From contig NZ_JAUSWY010000001.1 of NCBI RefSeq assembly GCF_030815585.1, positions 2,728,001 through 2,792,000 of the forward strand: 64,000 nucleotides of DNA, given 5' to 3'. The notes under the pieces are model-generated. The model worked only from the letters and a program-made list of their open reading frames with translations. It made no database searches and was not told where the DNA came from. This DNA comes from Arthrobacter pascens (GTDB lineage Bacteria > Actinomycetota > Actinomycetes > Actinomycetales > Micrococcaceae). A program made the translations under genes and the position numbers. Shown one piece after another: positions 35,349 to 45,003 of this stretch (the first letter of the stretch is position 1; each line of letters opens with the position of its first letter).

Positions 35349-36376
35349 GGGGCAACTCCCTGCAGGTTAAGGCCGGCGGTTTCCGCCAGGCCAAGCGCAA
35401 TGTTCATGGACTGCACGGCTCCGCCGGCCGTGCCCTTGGTGAGGTTATCAAGGACGCATGTGACAATCACGCGGCCGGTGTGTTCGTCGAATGCCAGCTG
35501 CATTGCGGCGTGGTTGGATCCCACCACCGCCTTTGTATTGGGCCATTGCCCTTCCGGCAGGAGGTGCACAAACGGTTCGTCGTCGTAGGCATCTGCCCAG
35601 GCCTGGCGAAGGTCGGCTGCCGTGGTGCCCGGCTTGACCTTCGCAGTGGCAGTGGTGAGGATGCCGCGGCTCATGGGCGCGAGTGTGGGCGTGAAGGAAA
35701 CAGTAACGCTCTCCCCGGCAGCATTGGAGAGCCCCTGCTCAATCTCAGGCGTATGGCGGTGGCCGCCCCCAACGCCGTAGGGGCTCATGGAGCCCATCAC
35801 CTCCGCGCCGATCAGGTTCACTTTCGCCGCCTTTCCCGCACCTGACGTTCCGGAGGCGGAAACGATGACGACGTCGTCGGGCTGAAGCAGCTTGCCTGCG
35901 AAACCAGGAGTCAATGCCAGAAGGGCCGACGTCGGATAGCAGCCGGGCACGGCAATGCGGGTTGCCCCTTTGAGGGCCTCGCGCTGCCCGGGCAGTTCCG
36001 GCAGGCCGTAGGGCCAGGTTCCGGCGTGGGCCGAGCCGTAGAATTTCTCCCACGCGGCCGGGTCCTCGAGCCGGTGGTCAGCGCCGGCGTCGATCACTAC
36101 GGTACCCTCGGGAAGCTGCGCGGCAATCTCGGCGGAGGCTCCGTGCGGGAGTGCAAGGAACACCACATCGTGGCCCGAGAGGTTTTCCACGGTGGTGTCT
36201 TCCAGGATGCGGCTGGAAAGCCCGTGCAGGTGGGGCTGCAGCTCGCCGAGGCGGGAGCCTGCATTGCTGTGCGCTGTGATGGCACCGATGGTCACGTCCG
36301 GATGTCCTGCCAGGAGGCGCAGGACTTCTCCCCCGGCGTAGCCGCTGGCACCGGAGACGGCAACTGAAATAGTCAT
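35345..36376 (-). CDS. argC: N-acetyl-gamma-glutamyl-phosphate reductase
   Basis: A 343-residue NADPH-dependent reductase, first gene of the arginine cluster. The Rossmann start is [21 protein letters not shown], and the catalytic Cys is in [16 protein letters not shown] 36376 gives the family N terminus; ATG 36388 would add four residues. Neither has a ribosome site. A TATGAT box ends exactly 7 bases before 36376, which suggests a leaderless messenger. ArgR half-sites overlap the promoter. Confidence 0.94.
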   Translation of the reverse strand: MTISVAVSGASGYAGGEVLRLLAGHPDVTIGAITAHSNAGSRLGELQPHLHGLSSRILEDTTVENLSGHDVVFLALPHGASAEIAAQLPEGTVVIDAGADHRLEDPAAWEKFYGSAHAGTWPYGLPELPGQREALKGATRIAVPGCYPTSALLALTPGFAGKLLQPDDVVIVSASGTSGAGKAAKVNLIGAEVMGSMSPYGVGGGHRHTPEIEQGLSNAAGESVTVSFTPTLAPMSRGILTTATAKVKPGTTAADLRQAWADAYDDEPFVHLLPEGQWPNTKAVVGSNHAAMQLAFDEHTGRVIVTCVLDNLTKGTAGGAVQSMNIALGLAETAGLNLQGVAP

Positions 36377-36379
36377 GCA

Positions 36380-36425
36380 TTGAATCATACAGCAAAACTA
36401 TTCATCGTGTCCGATATTTATGCAC
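36380..36425 (-). promoter_or_regulatory. argC promoter with candidate ArgR sites
   Basis: On the minus strand: -35 CGGACA (complement 36408-36413), 18-base spacer, -10 TATGAT (complement 36384-36389), then 7 bases to ATG 36376. ArgR-like half-sites lie in and around it: TGAATCATA and TATTCA on the plus strand (36381-36404), and TTTATGCA at 36417-36424. They resemble the TGAAT...ATTCA halves of ARG boxes but the spacing is not a perfect canonical box. ArgR repression here is inferred. Confidence 0.5.
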
Positions 36426-36549
36426 GATGTCCGCGGGCTGCTTGGCTTTCCGTTGGACACGCTAGCGTATGCTGGTTTGAGGGTGATCCTGACCGCGCAG
36501 TCCGAGTGTCGGCTGCAGCGTTGCCCGGAAAATTACGAGGTCCCGTTAC

Positions 36550-37641
36550 ATGACCACCACCCTCCCTACATCCGAGCGCCCTCAATCACGCGTCCGGCAG
36601 CCCAACGCGGTTGTCCTTAGCTATTCGGAGCTGCTGAAGAGCGTCAAGGCCGCGGGCCTCCTGGAACGCCGCGTCGGCTTCTACATCACGCTCTTCGCCA
36701 GCCTTGTCCTCCTAATGGCCGCCACCTGGTTCGGTTTCGCACTGATCGGTGACAGCTGGTTCCAGCTCCTGATCGCCGCCGCCCTGGGCGTCCTGTGCAC
36801 CCAGTTGAGCTTCCTGGCCCACGAGGCCGGACACCGCCAGATCTTCGCTTCCCGCCGGGCCAATGACTGGTCCGCGAGGCTGCTTGCCACCTCCGTGGCC
36901 GGTATGAGCTACTCCTGGTGGGAGCAGAAGCACGGCGCGCACCACAACCATCCGAACGTGATTTCCAAGGACCCGGACATTGCCACGGGCGCAATAGCAT
37001 TCCACCCCGAGGCCGCTGCCACCCGTCAGGGACGGTTCTCGTTCCTGACCCGCAAGCAGGGCTGGTTCTTCTTCCCGCTGCTGTTCCTGGTGGGCCTGGG
37101 GCTCCAGATCGATTCGGTCAGGTTCGTCTTCCGCCGCGCCAAGGTCACGCACCGCTGGGTTGAGATCCCCATTCTCATGGCCCGCCTGTGCCTCTTGCCG
37201 GTTCTTGCCTTTAGTTTCCTGCCGCTGGGAATGGCGTTCGCCTTCATTGGCGTGCAGCTCGCCGTCTTCGGCTTCTATATGGGTGCGTCGTTCGCCCCCA
37301 ACCACAAGGGCATGCCGGTCCTGCCGGCAGACAGCCGCGTGGACTTCTTCAGCCGGCAGGTCCTGACGTCCCGGAACATCTCCGGCGGCCGCTTTATGGA
37401 CATCCTGCTGGGCGGCCTGAACCGCCAGGCTGAGCACCACCTCTTTCCGGACATGGCACGGCCCCAGCTGGACAAGGCCGCCAAGATCGTGCGCGAGTAC
37501 TGCCGGAAGCACCAGGTCCCGTACACGGAAACCACGCTGCTGCAGTCCTACGGCATCATCGTCCGCTACCTCAATGACGTTGGGCTTGCCGCCGGACGCC
37601 ACTTCGAGTGCCCGATGGCCACCGTTACCCGGCGCTACTAA
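36550..37641 (+). CDS. membrane fatty acid desaturase / acyl-CoA desaturase
   Basis: A 363-residue integral membrane di-iron desaturase. The three His boxes are HEAGHR, HGAHHNHPN and QAEHHLFPDM, with at least four membrane helices (IGFYITLFASLVLLMAATWFG-type near the start, a second pair before HEAGH, another pair around the middle near ILMARLCLLPVLAFSFLPLG). It introduces a double bond into membrane acyl chains; the position is not readable. Start ATG 36550 has GAGG 9 bases upstream. It is divergent from argC and followed by a strong hairpin. Cold-linked membrane adjustment is a plausible role. Confidence 0.9.
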   Translation: MTTTLPTSERPQSRVRQPNAVVLSYSELLKSVKAAGLLERRVGFYITLFASLVLLMAATWFGFALIGDSWFQLLIAAALGVLCTQLSFLAHEAGHRQIFASRRANDWSARLLATSVAGMSYSWWEQKHGAHHNHPNVISKDPDIATGAIAFHPEAAATRQGRFSFLTRKQGWFFFPLLFLVGLGLQIDSVRFVFRRAKVTHRWVEIPILMARLCLLPVLAFSFLPLGMAFAFIGVQLAVFGFYMGASFAPNHKGMPVLPADSRVDFFSRQVLTSRNISGGRFMDILLGGLNRQAEHHLFPDMARPQLDKAAKIVREYCRKHQVPYTETTLLQSYGIIVRYLNDVGLAAGRHFECPMATVTRRY

Positions 37642-37698
37642 GGAACAGCCGCAGCCGGGCTGCAGCCCGGGCCGCGACTCCCGGTCCACGTTTGACCC

Positions 37699-37731
37699 CG
37701 AAGTGACGGCCGGTTTCCGGCCGTCACTTCG
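37699..37731 (+). terminator. desaturase terminator hairpin
   Basis: Perfect 15-bp stem CGAAGTGACGGCCGG (37699-37713) with its complement (37717-37731), loop TTT. No T-tract follows. It ends the desaturase unit before the quinone oxidoreductase gene. Confidence 0.75.
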
Positions 37732-37806
37732 TCGTCGGCGACGGTATCCCTAGGATGGATCCATGATCCGGGCCAGGAAATCCCAGCCCGGAGAAGGAGA
37801 GGTTCC

Positions 37807-38772
37807 ATGACGCATGCAATCGTCGCCCAGCAGCCTGGCGGCCCCGAAGTACTGCACTACGCCGAGGTTGAGCGCCCCGTTCCCGGCCCTGGCCAGCTGC
37901 TGGTCAAGGTGGCCGCCGCCGGGGTGAACTTCATTGACACATACCACCGGAGCGGCGCTTACAAGGTTGCGTATCCGTTCACGCCAGGTTCGGAAATGGC
38001 TGGGACCGTAGAAGAAACCGGCGACGGCGTCGAGGACTTTTCCGCTGGCGACCGGGTAGCCACCGCGGAAGGAGCCCGCTGCTATGCCGGCTATGCGCTT
38101 CTGGATACCAGCAAGGCACTCCCGGTACCCACCGGCGTCGATGACCTCACCGCGGCGGCGCTGCCGCTGCAGGGCATAACGGCCCACTACCTCATTAATT
38201 CCTCGTTCCGGGTGGAGCCGGGGCACACCGTTCTGACGCACGCCGGAGCCGGCGGGGTGGGCTTGCTGCTGATTCAGCTCCTGAAAGAAAAAGGCGCCCG
38301 CGTCATCACCACGGTCTCATCTGATGCCAAAGAGCTCCTTGCCCGTGAAGCAGGCGCTGACCATGTGCTGCGCTATGGCGGCTTCCCGCACCACGTCCGT
38401 GAGTTGACGGACGGAAAAGGCGTGCATGTGGTGTACGACGGCGTCGGCCGGGACACCTTCGATGGGTCCCTTTCGTGCCTGCGCACCAGAGGCGCCCTCG
38501 TCCTGTTCGGCGCGGCATCCGGCCCGGCGCCGTCGTTTGACCCCCAGCGGCTCAACGCCGGCGGATCCCTGACCCTCACGCGTCCGTCGATGGGTCACTT
38601 CCTGCTGAATGAACAGGAACGTCGCTGGCGTTCCACTGAGATCTTCAATGCCGTTGCCGATGGAAACCTCAAAGTCCGGATCGGGGCAACCTACCCCCTC
38701 GCCGAGGCACGCCAGGCCCACGAAGACCTTGAAAGCCGACGCACCACGGGCAAGGTCCTGCTGCTCCCCTAG
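37807..38772 (+). CDS. NADPH:quinone oxidoreductase (QOR-like MDR protein)
   Basis: A 321-residue zinc-free medium-chain dehydrogenase/reductase. The N-terminal GroES-like part carries VAAAGVNFIDTYHRSGAYK and PGSEMAGTVEETGDGV typical of quinone oxidoreductase; the NADPH site is THAGAGGVGLLLIQLLKEKG. No zinc ligands are seen. It probably performs one- or two-electron reduction of quinones. AAGGAGAGG lies 6 bases before ATG 37807. Flanking genes give no further clue. Confidence 0.9.
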   Translation: MTHAIVAQQPGGPEVLHYAEVERPVPGPGQLLVKVAAAGVNFIDTYHRSGAYKVAYPFTPGSEMAGTVEETGDGVEDFSAGDRVATAEGARCYAGYALLDTSKALPVPTGVDDLTAAALPLQGITAHYLINSSFRVEPGHTVLTHAGAGGVGLLLIQLLKEKGARVITTVSSDAKELLAREAGADHVLRYGGFPHHVRELTDGKGVHVVYDGVGRDTFDGSLSCLRTRGALVLFGAASGPAPSFDPQRLNAGGSLTLTRPSMGHFLLNEQERRWRSTEIFNAVADGNLKVRIGATYPLAEARQAHEDLESRRTTGKVLLLP

Positions 38773-38907
38773 TCCTGTTGACACCTGGTCCTGCTGGTCC
38801 AGTGCTCCTGTTGGTTCTCCAGTTGAGGTAAACGCCGGTCAAACGTCTGATGGAGCTCTGGCAAACCGCGACACTTTCTGTTCATCTTCTCCAGAGAGAC
38901 TGCCTGA

Positions 38908-41900
38908 GTGACCGAGCAACAACTCAGCGGCTTCGGCCCCGAAGCCGACACCGCCTATCAGCCCCAGATGCCTGGAGCCGCCGCCTCGCCGCCGGCGAGG
39001 ACATTGATGGATATCCTCCACGCATCTGCCGATCGGTATCCGGATGCGTCGGCCCTGGACGACGGACGTCAGTCCTTGAGCTACGCACAGCTGATGGCGG
39101 CCGTCCGGGCCGTCGGCCGTGAACTGCATCTTGCGGGGCTCGGCGCCGGCGACAGAATCGGCGTGCGCATCCCCTCCGGCACGAACCAGCTGTACGTCTC
39201 CATCCTGGCAATCCTGCTTATCGGCGCGGCGTACGTCCCGGTTGACGCTGACGACCCCGAGGAACGGGCCCGACTGGTCTTCGGAGAAGCCGGGGTGGCT
39301 GCCGTCGTGACCGCGACGGAAATCACCCTGACCAGGGAACGGCCCGCGCCGTTCCCTGCCCCGCGGACCGCTACACCTGAGGATGACGCCTGGGTGATTT
39401 TCACGTCGGGCTCCACGGGCACACCCAAGGGAGTGGCAGTCAGGCACCGGTCTTCGGCTGCCTTTGTCGACGCAGAAGCACGCATATTCCTCGCGGCCGA
39501 GCCCATCGGCCCGCAGGACAGGGTCCTCGCGGGTCTCTCTGTGGCGTTTGATGCCTCCTGCGAGGAGATGTGGCTGGCCTGGCGGCACGGTGCCTGTCTT
39601 GTCCCGGCCCCTCGTGCCCTGGTGCGCACCGGCATGGATCTTGGGCCCTGGCTCATCAGTCATGGAATTACGGTCGTATCCACAGTTCCCACGCTCGCAG
39701 CACTTTGGCCTGCGGAAGCGCTGGAGAACGTCCGGCTGCTGATCTTCGGGGGCGAGACCTGCCCCCCGGAGCTTGCTGAGCGACTCGCGGTGGATGGCCG
39801 CGAGGTGTGGAACACCTATGGCCCCACGGAAGCCACTGTTGTAGCCTGCGCCGCGCCGCTGGGCGGACCCGGGCCGGTCCGGATCGGCCTTCCGCTCGAC
39901 GGCTGGGACCTGGCCGTCGTCGATACGAACGGCGTCCCGGTTGCCGAAGGCGGCGTCGGAGAACTCATCATCGGCGGGGTGGGGCTTGCCCGTTACCTTG
40001 ACCCGGCCAAGGATGCGGAAAAGTATGCCCCGATGCCTTCACTGGGCTGGGGCCGCGCCTACCGCTCCGGCGACCTGGTCCGTTACGAATCCGACGGGCT
40101 GGTCTTTATGGGCCGCGCCGACGAACAGGTCAAGCTGGGCGGCCGCCGGATCGAGCTCGGGGAAATTGACGCAGCGCTGCAGGCACTGCCCGGTGTTGCC
40201 GGTGCGGCTGCCGCGGTCCAGACGACGGCGGCAGGAAACCAGATCCTGGTGGGGTATCTCGCCCCTGCCGGCGCGGCGGAGCCTGATCTCGCCGAGGCCC
40301 GTGGACTGCTCGCCGCGAGTCTCCCGGCTGCCCTCATCCCCCTGCTGACAGTCGTCAATTCCCTGCCGACGAAAACGAGCGGCAAGGTGGATCGGCACGC
40401 CCTCCCGTGGCCGCTCGCCGGCTCCGGCAAGGCGGACGCCGACAATGCCCCGCTGAACCTTCCCGACGATGCCCGCTGGATCGTCGAGCAATGGGGCGCC
40501 GTGCTGGGAAGCGCCGCGGTCAGCCTCGACGCGGACTTCTTTGCCCACGGGGGCGGGTCGCTTGCCGCCGCCCAGCTCGTCTCCGCCCTCCGGGTCCGCT
40601 ACCCCACCATCACCGTCGCGGACATCTATGCCACTCCGCGGGTCGGGGCGCTGATCGATACGGCACGGCTGTCACTGCCCGACGGCGTCCCAGCCGGTCC
40701 GGCGAAGGAACGGAGCGTCCGGCCGACGGCCCTCAAATCCCAGGTCTTCCAGACCCTCATGGGCGTCCCACTGCACGTTCTGGTGGGCATGCGCTGGCTG
40801 ACCTACCTGATGGTGGCAAACAACCTCCTGGCCGGCTTCGCCGGCTTCACGGCCGCCCCTACTGTGTCCTGGTGGTGGGTGGGTGCGTCGTGGCTGGTGT
40901 TCGTCAGCCCGGCCGGCCGGATGGGTCTATCCATCGCCGCTGCCCGGATCCTGCTGCGCAACGTGCGCCCGGGAACGTATCCGAGGTCAGGAAAGATGCA
41001 CCTGCGGCTGTGGCTGGCCGAGCAGGTCCAGGACCTCTCCGGGGCGGTGAGCCTCGCCAGCGCTCCCTGGGTTCCCCAGTACGCCCGGGCACTCGGGGCC
41101 AGGATCGGCGCCAACGTGCACCTGCATTCGATGCCGCCCGTGACAGGCCTCCTCTCCCTCGGCAGCGGTGCCAACGTCGAGCCCGAAGTTGACCTCTCCG
41201 GCTGGTGGATCGACGGCGACAACGTCCATATCGGAGCCATCCATGTCGGCGCGGAAGCCACTGTGGGTGCACGAAGCACCCTGATGCCCGGGGCAAGCAT
41301 TGGGGCAGGCGGCCGTGTGGAACCGGGTTCGGCGGTTCTCGGCAAGGTGAAATCCGGCCAGGTCGTGGCAGGCTCCCCGGCACAGCGCCGCGGCAAGGCC
41401 AAGCATGACTGGCCGGCGGCGCCCATCACCAGCACGCTGATGGGCAGGCTCTGGTTTGCCGCATTCGCTTCAGCGTCCGCTGTGCTGGCCATGATCCCCT
41501 ATGTGTCCGCCGCTGCAGGTTCTGCCGTCGTGTTCCTGTTTATCCAAGGCAGCAGTTCCCTTTCCGCGGCATGGCCGCAATTGCTGGCCTCCCTTCCATT
41601 GGCCGCTCTGGCCTGGTTCGCGGCAAACCTGCTCCTGGTACTGGGAACCACCCGTCTGTTGGGACTGGGCCTGAAGGAGGGGCACTACCGGGTAAGAAGC
41701 CGGATCGGCTGGCAAGTCTGGGCCACAGAGCGGGTCCTGGACCTGGCCCGGGACTTGCTCTTTCCCATCTACGCCAGCCTCTTTACACCAGTCTGGCTGC
41801 GCCTGCTCGGAGCAAAGATCGGCAAGAACGTTGAGGCCTCCACTGTGTTACTGCTGCCGAAGATGACCACGGTCGGGGAGGGTGCGTTCCTGGCCGACGA

Positions 41901-42858
41901 CACCATGGTGGCTTCTTACGAACTCGGCGGCGGATGGATGAGAATAGCACCCGCCAAGATCGGCAAGCGTTCATTCCTCGGGAACTCGGGCATGACAGGA
42001 GCGGGCCGGAACGTCCCCAAGAACTCCCTCGTCGCAGTTCTGTCCGCCACGCCGTCGAAAGCCAAGTCCGGCACCTCCTGGCTTGGCAGTCCGCCAGTCC
42101 GGCTGCGGCGCACGGCCATCGCCTCGGACGACTCCCTGACGTTCCAGCCGCCGACCCGGCTGAAAATCGCCCGGGCGCTCTGGGAGGCCTGCCGGTTTGT
42201 GCCTGTTGTGCTGACGGTGGGCCTTGCCGCAGGCGTGCTGCTGACCTTCGACTCACTGGCCGCTACGTTCAATTACGGCGTAGCCGCTGTTCTGGGCGGA
42301 ATCGTCATCCTGGTGGCAGGGGCCGTGGCCGCCGTCAGCGCCGTGATAGCCAAATGGCTGCTGGTGGGCAGGATCAAGGCCGGGGAACACCCGCTCTGGA
42401 GCTCCTTCATCTGGCGGAACGAGGTAGTGGATACGTTCATCGAGATGGTCAGCGCGCCCTGGTTTGCACGCTCTGCCACCGGAACTCCAGCACTGGTGTG
42501 GTGGCTCCGCGGGCTGGGGGCCAAAATCGGCCCCGGAACATGGTGTGAGAGCTACTGGCTGCCGGAAGCTGATCTCGTGGCCCTTGGCGCGAATTCAACG
42601 GTCAACCGTGGGTGTGTTGTTCAAACGCACCTGTTCCATGACCGCATCATGAGTATCGGCCCTGTTACGCTCGAAGACGGGGCCACCATGGGGCCGCACG
42701 GCGTCATTCTTCCGCAAGCCCGGATCGGCCGCGGCGGAACCGTCGGGCCGGCTTCGCTGGTGATGCGCGGGGAAACAGTGCCCGAAGGAACGTACTGGAT
42801 GGGCAATCCGGTGAGCCCGTGGGCCGGCCCTGATGTTCCCGCGCCCCGCCTGAAGTAG
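38908..42858 (+). CDS. Pls/PosA-family single-module NRPS-like membrane synthetase
   Basis: A 1316-residue protein. An adenylation domain (about 30-500) shows A3 FTSGSTGTPKGVA (near 164), A5 NTYGPTEATVV, A7 YRSGDLVRY and A10 lysine in PTKTSGKVDR (near 489). A carrier domain follows with the phosphopantetheine Ser551 in FFAHGGGSLAA. The remaining 740 residues alternate at least six membrane helices with three left-handed beta-helix-like hexapeptide regions (about 725-830, 970-1060, 1190-1300). There is no condensation or thioesterase domain. This layout is that of epsilon-poly-lysine synthetase (Pls) and PosA relatives, which make isopeptide homopolymers of an amino acid. Start GTG 38908 has only a weak site. 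A PPTase gene lies 1.5 kb away. Amino acid specificity not determined. Confidence 0.88.
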   Translation: MTEQQLSGFGPEADTAYQPQMPGAAASPPARTLMDILHASADRYPDASALDDGRQSLSYAQLMAAVRAVGRELHLAGLGAGDRIGVRIPSGTNQLYVSILAILLIGAAYVPVDADDPEERARLVFGEAGVAAVVTATEITLTRERPAPFPAPRTATPEDDAWVIFTSGSTGTPKGVAVRHRSSAAFVDAEARIFLAAEPIGPQDRVLAGLSVAFDASCEEMWLAWRHGACLVPAPRALVRTGMDLGPWLISHGITVVSTVPTLAALWPAEALENVRLLIFGGETCPPELAERLAVDGREVWNTYGPTEATVVACAAPLGGPGPVRIGLPLDGWDLAVVDTNGVPVAEGGVGELIIGGVGLARYLDPAKDAEKYAPMPSLGWGRAYRSGDLVRYESDGLVFMGRADEQVKLGGRRIELGEIDAALQALPGVAGAAAAVQTTAAGNQILVGYLAPAGAAEPDLAEARGLLAASLPAALIPLLTVVNSLPTKTSGKVDRHALPWPLAGSGKADADNAPLNLPDDARWIVEQWGAVLGSAAVSLDADFFAHGGGSLAAAQLVSALRVRYPTITVADIYATPRVGALIDTARLSLPDGVPAGPAKERSVRPTALKSQVFQTLMGVPLHVLVGMRWLTYLMVANNLLAGFAGFTAAPTVSWWWVGASWLVFVSPAGRMGLSIAAARILLRNVRPGTYPRSGKMHLRLWLAEQVQDLSGAVSLASAPWVPQYARALGARIGANVHLHSMPPVTGLLSLGSGANVEPEVDLSGWWIDGDNVHIGAIHVGAEATVGARSTLMPGASIGAGGRVEPGSAVLGKVKSGQVVAGSPAQRRGKAKHDWPAAPITSTLMGRLWFAAFASASAVLAMIPYVSAAAGSAVVFLFIQGSSSLSAAWPQLLASLPLAALAWFAANLLLVLGTTRLLGLGLKEGHYRVRSRIGWQVWATERVLDLARDLLFPIYASLFTPVWLRLLGAKIGKNVEASTVLLLPKMTTVGEGAFLADDTMVASYELGGGWMRIAPAKIGKRSFLGNSGMTGAGRNVPKNSLVAVLSATPSKAKSGTSWLGSPPVRLRRTAIASDDSLTFQPPTRLKIARALWEACRFVPVVLTVGLAAGVLLTFDSLAATFNYGVAAVLGGIVILVAGAVAAVSAVIAKWLLVGRIKAGEHPLWSSFIWRNEVVDTFIEMVSAPWFARSATGTPALVWWLRGLGAKIGPGTWCESYWLPEADLVALGANSTVNRGCVVQTHLFHDRIMSIGPVTLEDGATMGPHGVILPQARIGRGGTVGPASLVMRGETVPEGTYWMGNPVSPWAGPDVPAPRLK

Positions 42859-42874
42859 GGGCGCCCGCCCCTGG
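42852..42874 (+). terminator. possible hairpin after the Pls-like gene
   Basis: AGGGGCG-CCC-GCCCCT at about 42856-42871, directly at the stop. No T-tract. Readthrough into the M1 peptidase gene 60 bases on is possible. Confidence 0.35.
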
Positions 42875-42918
42875 TAGAAACCGCATGTCCGTGACCGTCT
42901 GTGATTGAGGCCCGCCAA

Positions 42919-44304
42919 ATGAGTTCCCCAGAATCAGCCAGCTCCGGAACCGGCGTGGGAACGGCTGAGCCTGGGCTCACGTCCGATCCGTACGTGGCGG
43001 ACCACGGTACGGACGCCTACAGCGTGTCGCGCTACGAGCTGGACCTGGATTACCGGCTGTCCAGTAACAGGCTTTTCGGTCACGCGGTCCTGCACGCCGT
43101 GGCGGCCCGGCCAGCCTCCGCAATAGTTCTTGACCTGGCGGGGCTTCGGGCAGTCAAGGTCTACCTCAACGGCCGGCGTGTCCGGCGCTTCACCCAGCGC
43201 GCGGAACAACTTGTGGTCCACCTCGACACCGGCCTCGTCCCAGGCCATGATTTCATCCTGGACATCCGCTATGAGGGCAATCCATCACCCCGGCGTGGCC
43301 TCTGGGGCGAGGTGGGCTGGGAGGAGCTGACCGACGGCGTACTTGTAGCAGGACAGCCCAACGGGGCGCCGTCGTGGTTCCCCTGCAACGACCACCCACG
43401 GAACAAAGCCAGCTACAGGATCTCCGTCACCACGGACGTGAACTACCGGGCAGTCTGTAACGGTGTATTGGTAGGGCACAGCAGCAGGTCCAGCCGGGAA
43501 ACCTGGATCTACGAGCAGGAAGAACCGATGGCTACGTACTTGGCGACGGTTCAAATCGGCCGCTATGACGCCCTGGTCCTCGATGACGGAACCGGTCCCG
43601 CCGGTGTGCTCCAGACGGTGGCCGCACCGGCAGCGCTGGCGGCGGCCGCACGGCAGGGGCTGCGCCGGCAGCCGGAAATGATGAGCACATTTATCAACTG
43701 CTTCGGACCTTATCCATTTTCCCAGTACACGGTGGTCGTGACAGACGATGACCTGGAAATCCCGCTTGAGGCACAAACATTGTCGATCCTCGGGCGCAAC
43801 CACGTGGAACAGGGCTGGGAGTCGCAGCGGCTGATCGCCCATGAACTGTCGCATCAGTGGTTTGGGAACTCCCTGACGGTGGGTACATGGAGCGATATCT
43901 GGCTGCACGAGGGCTTCGCCTGCTATGCCGAATGGATCTGGTCCGAAGCCGCCGGCGTCATGCCGGTGCACGACCGGGCAGCGTCGGCCTGGCGCGGGCT
44001 CTCCCGCGCAGGGCAGGATCTCCTGATCGGCGACCCTGGCCCGGCGCTGATGTTCGATGACCGGGTCTATAAGCGTGGAGCCTTGGCCCTGCATGCCCTC
44101 CGCGTCCTCTGCGGGGACCTCGCCTTCTTCGCCCTGCTGCAGGAATGGACAAGGACCCGCCGCCACGGTTCCGTGTCCACCGCTGCCTTCATTCTTATGG
44201 CGGACCGGGTTGCGGGCATCGATTCAGAGGCACTGCTCCACCCCTGGCTGTTCGAGGAAGCACTTCCCCCGCTGCCCGTCAGCGGGCGGCCTACCCTCAC
44301 CTGA
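42919..44304 (+). CDS. M1-family zinc metallopeptidase
   Basis: A 461-residue gluzincin of the aminopeptidase N family. The zinc site is H308-E309-x2-H312 (HELSHQWFG) with E331 in LHEGFACYAEW as third ligand. The N-terminal beta-sandwich (about 30-220) precedes the catalytic domain, and there is no large C-terminal helical domain, as in short actinobacterial M1 proteins. The usual GAMEN exopeptidase motif appears as IPLEAQT. No signal peptide, so it is likely cytoplasmic. ATG 42919 has GAGG 9 bases upstream; GTG 42901 is less likely. It could be transcribed with the Pls-like gene. Confidence 0.9.
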   Translation: MSSPESASSGTGVGTAEPGLTSDPYVADHGTDAYSVSRYELDLDYRLSSNRLFGHAVLHAVAARPASAIVLDLAGLRAVKVYLNGRRVRRFTQRAEQLVVHLDTGLVPGHDFILDIRYEGNPSPRRGLWGEVGWEELTDGVLVAGQPNGAPSWFPCNDHPRNKASYRISVTTDVNYRAVCNGVLVGHSSRSSRETWIYEQEEPMATYLATVQIGRYDALVLDDGTGPAGVLQTVAAPAALAAAARQGLRRQPEMMSTFINCFGPYPFSQYTVVVTDDDLEIPLEAQTLSILGRNHVEQGWESQRLIAHELSHQWFGNSLTVGTWSDIWLHEGFACYAEWIWSEAAGVMPVHDRAASAWRGLSRAGQDLLIGDPGPALMFDDRVYKRGALALHALRVLCGDLAFFALLQEWTRTRRHGSVSTAAFILMADRVAGIDSEALLHPWLFEEALPPLPVSGRPTLT

Positions 44305-44334
44305 CGGCCGGACGAAGAGCCGGGCCGGCAGGGG

Positions 44335-45000
44335 TTATCCCAGTGCAACCGCCGCGGCAAAGCGTGCGGGCAGGCCAGTGTCGGAGGAGGCCAGATCGGC
44401 GATTTCGGGCCTGTTGCGGACCTGGACCGTCCGGGGATCCGTCCTCAGGCCGTCGCCCGTCACCTTGAGCCATGCCTCTTTCCGGACCCAGAGGCGGGCG
44501 CGTTCACGGAGCAGTGCTGGTCCCGTCAGGGATGCAACGGTGAGCAGTTCATCCCCGCCCAAGGCCACGCCGTCGAACCCGTCAAAGTCCAGCCGCGCAG
44601 GATCCTCGGCATCAACTCCCAGCCGCATCCCCGTGCCCGGCGAGGGCAGGCCGGCAAGCAGCACCCAGTGCCGCGTCCGTGCCATGCTCAGCAGGAGCGG
44701 CAATCGCTCGCCCCTAAAGGTATACCCGGGCCTGCCGTGGGAGAGTGCCAGGCCTGAGCCGCACCTCGGGCAGGAGTAGGAGGCCTCAAGCTCACCCGGC
44801 GGCAGGTCCATCAGTTCCGCGGCAAACCGGCGCAGGGCTGCCCTGCCCAAGATGAAACGCGTCCGCGCAAGCGGTTCCATGGCCGCAGCACGGGACGCTT
44901 CCGCCGGGTCAAGCAGGAGGGCATCCGGGAAATCCTTGATACCCTCCTGGTGACCACGGGTATCCTCCGCTTGAAGGACGAGGCCGGACTCCATGCGCAT
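44335..45000 (-). CDS. 4'-phosphopantetheinyl transferase superfamily protein
   Basis: A 221-residue Sfp-like enzyme that attaches phosphopantetheine to carrier proteins. The Mg-binding motif GVDAEDP and the WVRKEAWLKVTGDGL motif (W-x-x-KEA) are both present. An SCPRCGSG...HGRPGY segment before the catalytic core is of the type found in actinobacterial PPTases. It is convergent with the M1 gene (30 bases) and 1.5 kb from the Pls-like synthetase, whose carrier Ser551 is a natural client. It starts 4 bases after the pheT stop; ATG at 44994 is an alternative start. Confidence 0.87.
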   Translation of the reverse strand: MRMESGLVLQAEDTRGHQEGIKDFPDALLLDPAEASRAAAMEPLARTRFILGRAALRRFAAELMDLPPGELEASYSCPRCGSGLALSHGRPGYTFRGERLPLLLSMARTRHWVLLAGLPSPGTGMRLGVDAEDPARLDFDGFDGVALGGDELLTVASLTGPALLRERARLWVRKEAWLKVTGDGLRTDPRTVQVRNRPEIADLASSDTGLPARFAAAVALG

Positions 45001-45003
45001 TGG

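Noticed and set aside
42273..42524. Minus-strand frames inside the Pls-like gene
   Set aside because: They lie opposite a continuous well-supported coding region and have no independent evidence.
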